A stretch of DNA of 7,046 bases from CAYNXB01 sp964401045 (lineage in GTDB: Bacteria > Pseudomonadota > Alphaproteobacteria > Sphingomonadales > Sphingomonadaceae). The stretch is from NCBI GenBank assembly GCA_964401045.1, contig CAYNXB010000108.1, positions 1 to 7,046 on the forward strand, read 5' to 3'. Made by a program: the position numbers and the translations under genes. The notes under the pieces were generated by a model, which had not been told where the DNA came from, ran no database searches, and worked only from the letters and a program-made list of their open reading frames with translations. This document shows positions 5,256-7,046 of the stretch, piece by piece. Position 1 is the first letter of the stretch; every line of letters starts with the position of its first letter.

Positions 5256-6273
5256 ACCAACGCCGCTTCCAAGCGAGACAGTTACGAGCCTCGCCATGGC
5301 TCTCGTAGAGTCCTCGAAGGCGCCGTTGCTCCTGCTCGACGATGAGGTGGTCGTTATTGGTGCAAGTGCGTCCTTCTGCAACACCTTCAATCTGGATCCA
5401 GCGACCATCGCGAACCTCCCTCTGGCCGATATCGGCGCGGGTGAATGGGACGTTCCGCAACTCCAGTCACTCCTTCGAGCAACGATTGCCGGAGCGGCGG
5501 AGATCGACAGCTATGAGATGGACCTTGTCCGCGAAAACAAACCAACCTGCCAACTCATTCTGAGCGCGCACAAATTAGACTATTTCGACACCGAGAAAGT
5601 GCGCGTCGTGCTTGCTGCCACGGACGTGACGGCAACACGCTTGGCGGAAAGGCATAAAGACAAGCTTGTTCGTGAGAAGCAGGTGTTGCTTCAGGAGTTA
5701 CAGCACCGCGTCGCCAACAGCCTGCAGATCATTGCCAGCGTTTTGATGCAAAGCGCGAAACGCGTTCAGTCCGAGGAAACCCGCTTGCATCTTCAGGACG
5801 CCCATAGCCGGGTCATGTCGATTGCGACGCTTCAGAAGCAGCTGGCAGTCACCGAACTGAAATCCGTTAACCTGCGAACCTATTTCGCCGACTTGTGCCG
5901 AAGCATCTCTGCCTCAATGATAGACGATCCCGAACGCCTCACTCTCGACACCATCGTGAATGATACGACCACTAATTCGGATGTGTCGGTCAGCATGGGT
6001 CTGATCGTCACCGAGTTGGTTATGAACGCCATCAAGCATGCCTTCCCAGCAGAAACCGCAGGCGGCCGGGTCACGGTATCGTTCGAGGCAGCCGATGGCG
6101 CTTGGCTGCTGTCCGTGTCGGATAATGGATCGGGAATGCCGGTTGGCGAGAAACGTGCTCCGGGTTTGGGAACTGGGATTGTCGAGGCCCTGTCCAAGCA
6201 ACTCGCGGCAACCGTGAGCGTGATTGACGCAAATCCAGGGACGCGGGTGGAGGTTCGGCACGGTCGAAGCTGA
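5248..6273 (+). CDS. PAS - HisKA_2 - HATPase sensor histidine kinase
   Basis: A 341-residue kinase that presumably phosphorylates the receiver encoded just upstream. The N-terminal region, about residues 15-130, looks like a PAS sensor domain (APLLLLDDEVVVIGASASFC through VVLAATDVTATRLAE). A short coiled linker leads to the HisKA_2 phosphoacceptor segment LLQELQHRVANSLQIIASVL, with His at 153. The ATPase domain has the N-box TELVMNAIKHAF (255-266), the G1 box DNGSGMP (292-298) and GLGTGIVEALSKQL (306-319). There are no membrane spans or signal peptide, so the enzyme is cytosolic and senses an internal cue. HisKA_2/HWE kinases of this shape feed the PhyR-NepR-EcfG stress cascade in sphingomonads, but also other paths. 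AGGGGG about 6-11 nt before the ATG is a ribosome site inside the regulator gene. GC is low (50% and 53% in two sampled 60-nt blocks) against about 73% in a sampled block of the ligase gene. Confidence 0.92.
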   Translation: MVEPTPLPSETVTSLAMALVESSKAPLLLLDDEVVVIGASASFCNTFNLDPATIANLPLADIGAGEWDVPQLQSLLRATIAGAAEIDSYEMDLVRENKPTCQLILSAHKLDYFDTEKVRVVLAATDVTATRLAERHKDKLVREKQVLLQELQHRVANSLQIIASVLMQSAKRVQSEETRLHLQDAHSRVMSIATLQKQLAVTELKSVNLRTYFADLCRSISASMIDDPERLTLDTIVNDTTTNSDVSVSMGLIVTELVMNAIKHAFPAETAGGRVTVSFEAADGAWLLSVSDNGSGMPVGEKRAPGLGTGIVEALSKQLAATVSVIDANPGTRVEVRHGRS

Positions 6274-6297
6274 TGCGCTCAGCTACTGCTCGCGAAC

Positions 6298-6322
6298 GTC
6301 GGCATTGGGTCGAACGCGGTCA
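6298..6322 (+). repeat. degenerate intergenic repeat, copy 2
   Basis: An ungapped alignment with positions 4757-4781 gives 19 identities in 25, in the same orientation. The core TTGGGT is shared; GTCGAA here replaces GTGGAA there. The palindrome is partly decayed (GCATT/AACGC around GGGTCG, one mismatch). A shared GCTACT occurs upstream of both copies (16 and 10 nt before), which may extend the relation. It lies 24 nt after the kinase stop. Confidence 0.45.
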
Positions 6323-6341
6323 GTCGACGTAGTCCGATTTT

Positions 6342-6363
6342 CGCCCGCATGGCCGGGCGGGCG
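6342..6363. other. GC-rich inverted repeat downstream of the kinase
   Basis: CGCCCGC (6342-6348), an 8-nt spacer, and GCGGGCG (6357-6363) form a perfect 7-bp dyad between the kinase stop and the next gene. On the plus strand the T-run (TTTT) precedes the stem rather than following it, so it is not a standard intrinsic terminator in either direction. It may still end transcription weakly or act as an operator for the next gene. Confidence 0.3.
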
Positions 6364-6411
6364 CAAGAAGAGCCTTTCCTACAACACCCGGGTTGTGATC
6401 CACACTGGCGG

Positions 6412-7046
6412 ATGAGCAAGCCGCCACGCCCACGGCGCCGCGCCGCCGCCGCGCCTCCCCCCGCCAGCGACGAGCGCGAAGCATTCGAGCCGCCCGAGTT
6501 CGAGCCCGCCCACCCGCGCCCGCGGTTCGACGGCTGGACCGCGGAACGGCAGGCGCAGTTCATCCAGGCATTGGGCGAGAGCGCCTGCGTTGCCGAGGCG
6601 TGCCGCGCGGTGGGGATGTCGGAACGCTCGGCCTATGCCCTGCGCGCCCGCGCCGATGCGGTCAGCTTTCGCAATGCCTGGGATACCGCGCTCGACTATG
6701 CGATCCGGCGCCTGTCCGACGCGGCGTTGTCGCGCGCCCTCAACGGGGTTGCGGTGCCGGTGTTCTTCCAGGGCGAGCAGATCGGCGAGCGGCGCTATTA
6801 CGACGAGCGGCTGACGATGTTCCTGCTGCGCTACCGCGACCCGCTCCGCTACGGCAAGTGGCTCGATCGGCAGGAGCACTTCGGCCACGCGGAAGGCGGC
6901 GCGCTCGAGCTGTTTGCGTCGAAGCGCGCGGTGCGGGAGGATGCCGGTCTCGACGCCGACGATACGGGCGATCGCGTCTCGCAGCGCCTCGCCGAGATCG
7001 CCGGGAAGATCGAAGCGAAAGAGCGCGCCCCGAAATCCGGGGGCGA
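6412..7046 (+). CDS. HTH-containing protein of unknown function, 3' end beyond window
   Basis: An open frame from ATG 6412 to the window edge, at least 211 residues with no stop. The first 40 residues are basic and then Pro/Ala/acidic-rich and probably disordered. Residues about 44-80 (WTAERQAQFIQALGES, ACVAEACRAVGMSERSAYAL) form a helix-turn-helix like those of phage terminase small subunits and related DNA-binding proteins. A second block follows at about 82-152 (FRNAWDTALDYAIRRLSDAAL, RYYDERLTMFLLRYRDPLRYG), with a charged C-terminus. I have the impression of a conserved sphingomonad family but cannot name it. GC-rich codon use is like the chromosome and unlike the kinase. The ribosome site is weak (GGCGG abuts the ATG). 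The minus-strand frame opposite is a shadow. Confidence 0.72.
   Translation, partial: MSKPPRPRRRAAAAPPPASDEREAFEPPEFEPAHPRPRFDGWTAERQAQFIQALGESACVAEACRAVGMSERSAYALRARADAVSFRNAWDTALDYAIRRLSDAALSRALNGVAVPVFFQGEQIGERRYYDERLTMFLLRYRDPLRYGKWLDRQEHFGHAEGGALELFASKRAVREDAGLDADDTGDRVSQRLAEIAGKIEAKERAPKSGG

Noticed and set aside
6342..6363. intrinsic terminator for the two-component operon
   Set aside because: A stem is present, but there is no U-tract after it on either strand, so I list it only as an inverted repeat.
6224..6415. 63-residue plus-strand frame after the kinase
   Set aside because: It starts inside the kinase in another frame and translates the degenerate repeat and the GC dyad; it has no ribosome site or protein features.
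6379..6888. 169-residue minus-strand open frame
   Set aside because: It is opposite the HTH protein gene, whose frame stays open to the window edge and has a coherent domain order; the minus-strand product has no recognisable domain.

Overview
The window looks like chromosomal DNA of an alphaproteobacterium, most likely a sphingomonad (Sphingomonadales, Erythrobacter/Novosphingobium-like). The grounds are high GC in most of the sequence, the gene types and order (recX, DUF192 lipoprotein, NDUFA12-type complex I subunit, DUF2155 lipoprotein, aat), a HisKA_2-type kinase with a single-domain receiver, and a short palindromic intergenic repeat that I remember as common in sphingomonads. No database search was possible, so family and taxon calls rest on motif recognition.

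Left part (1-2829). A tRNA-Trp, cut by the window edge, lies on the minus strand with a plausible promoter. Divergent from it is aat (leucyl/phenylalanyl-tRNA-protein transferase, N-degron pathway) on the plus strand. A tightly packed minus-strand cluster runs toward it: recX, DUF192 lipoprotein, NDUFA12-like subunit, DUF2155 lipoprotein. The last gene converges on aat, and the two overlap tail-to-tail by 178 bp.

Middle (2830-4715). A short divergent intergenic region with a perfect 7-bp inverted repeat leads into a plus-strand gene for a stand-alone fatty-acyl-AMP ligase / acyl-ACP synthetase-like enzyme with all core adenylation motifs.

Right part (4716-7046). A two-gene signalling module, a single-domain response regulator and a PAS-HisKA_2-HATPase histidine kinase overlapping by 8 bp, has clearly lower GC than its neighbours. 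Its upstream region carries, in order, a palindromic repeat, a GGAAC-N17-GTT element resembling the alphaproteobacterial general-stress (EcfG) promoter, and a strong hairpin that buries the Shine-Dalgarno of the response regulator. A degenerate second copy of the repeat follows the kinase in the same orientation. The window ends inside a gene for an HTH-containing protein of unknown function.

The most interesting item is this repeat-flanked, low-GC module with two layers of possible control (stress promoter and RNA hairpin). The rest is ordinary chromosomal content with a notable antiparallel gene overlap.
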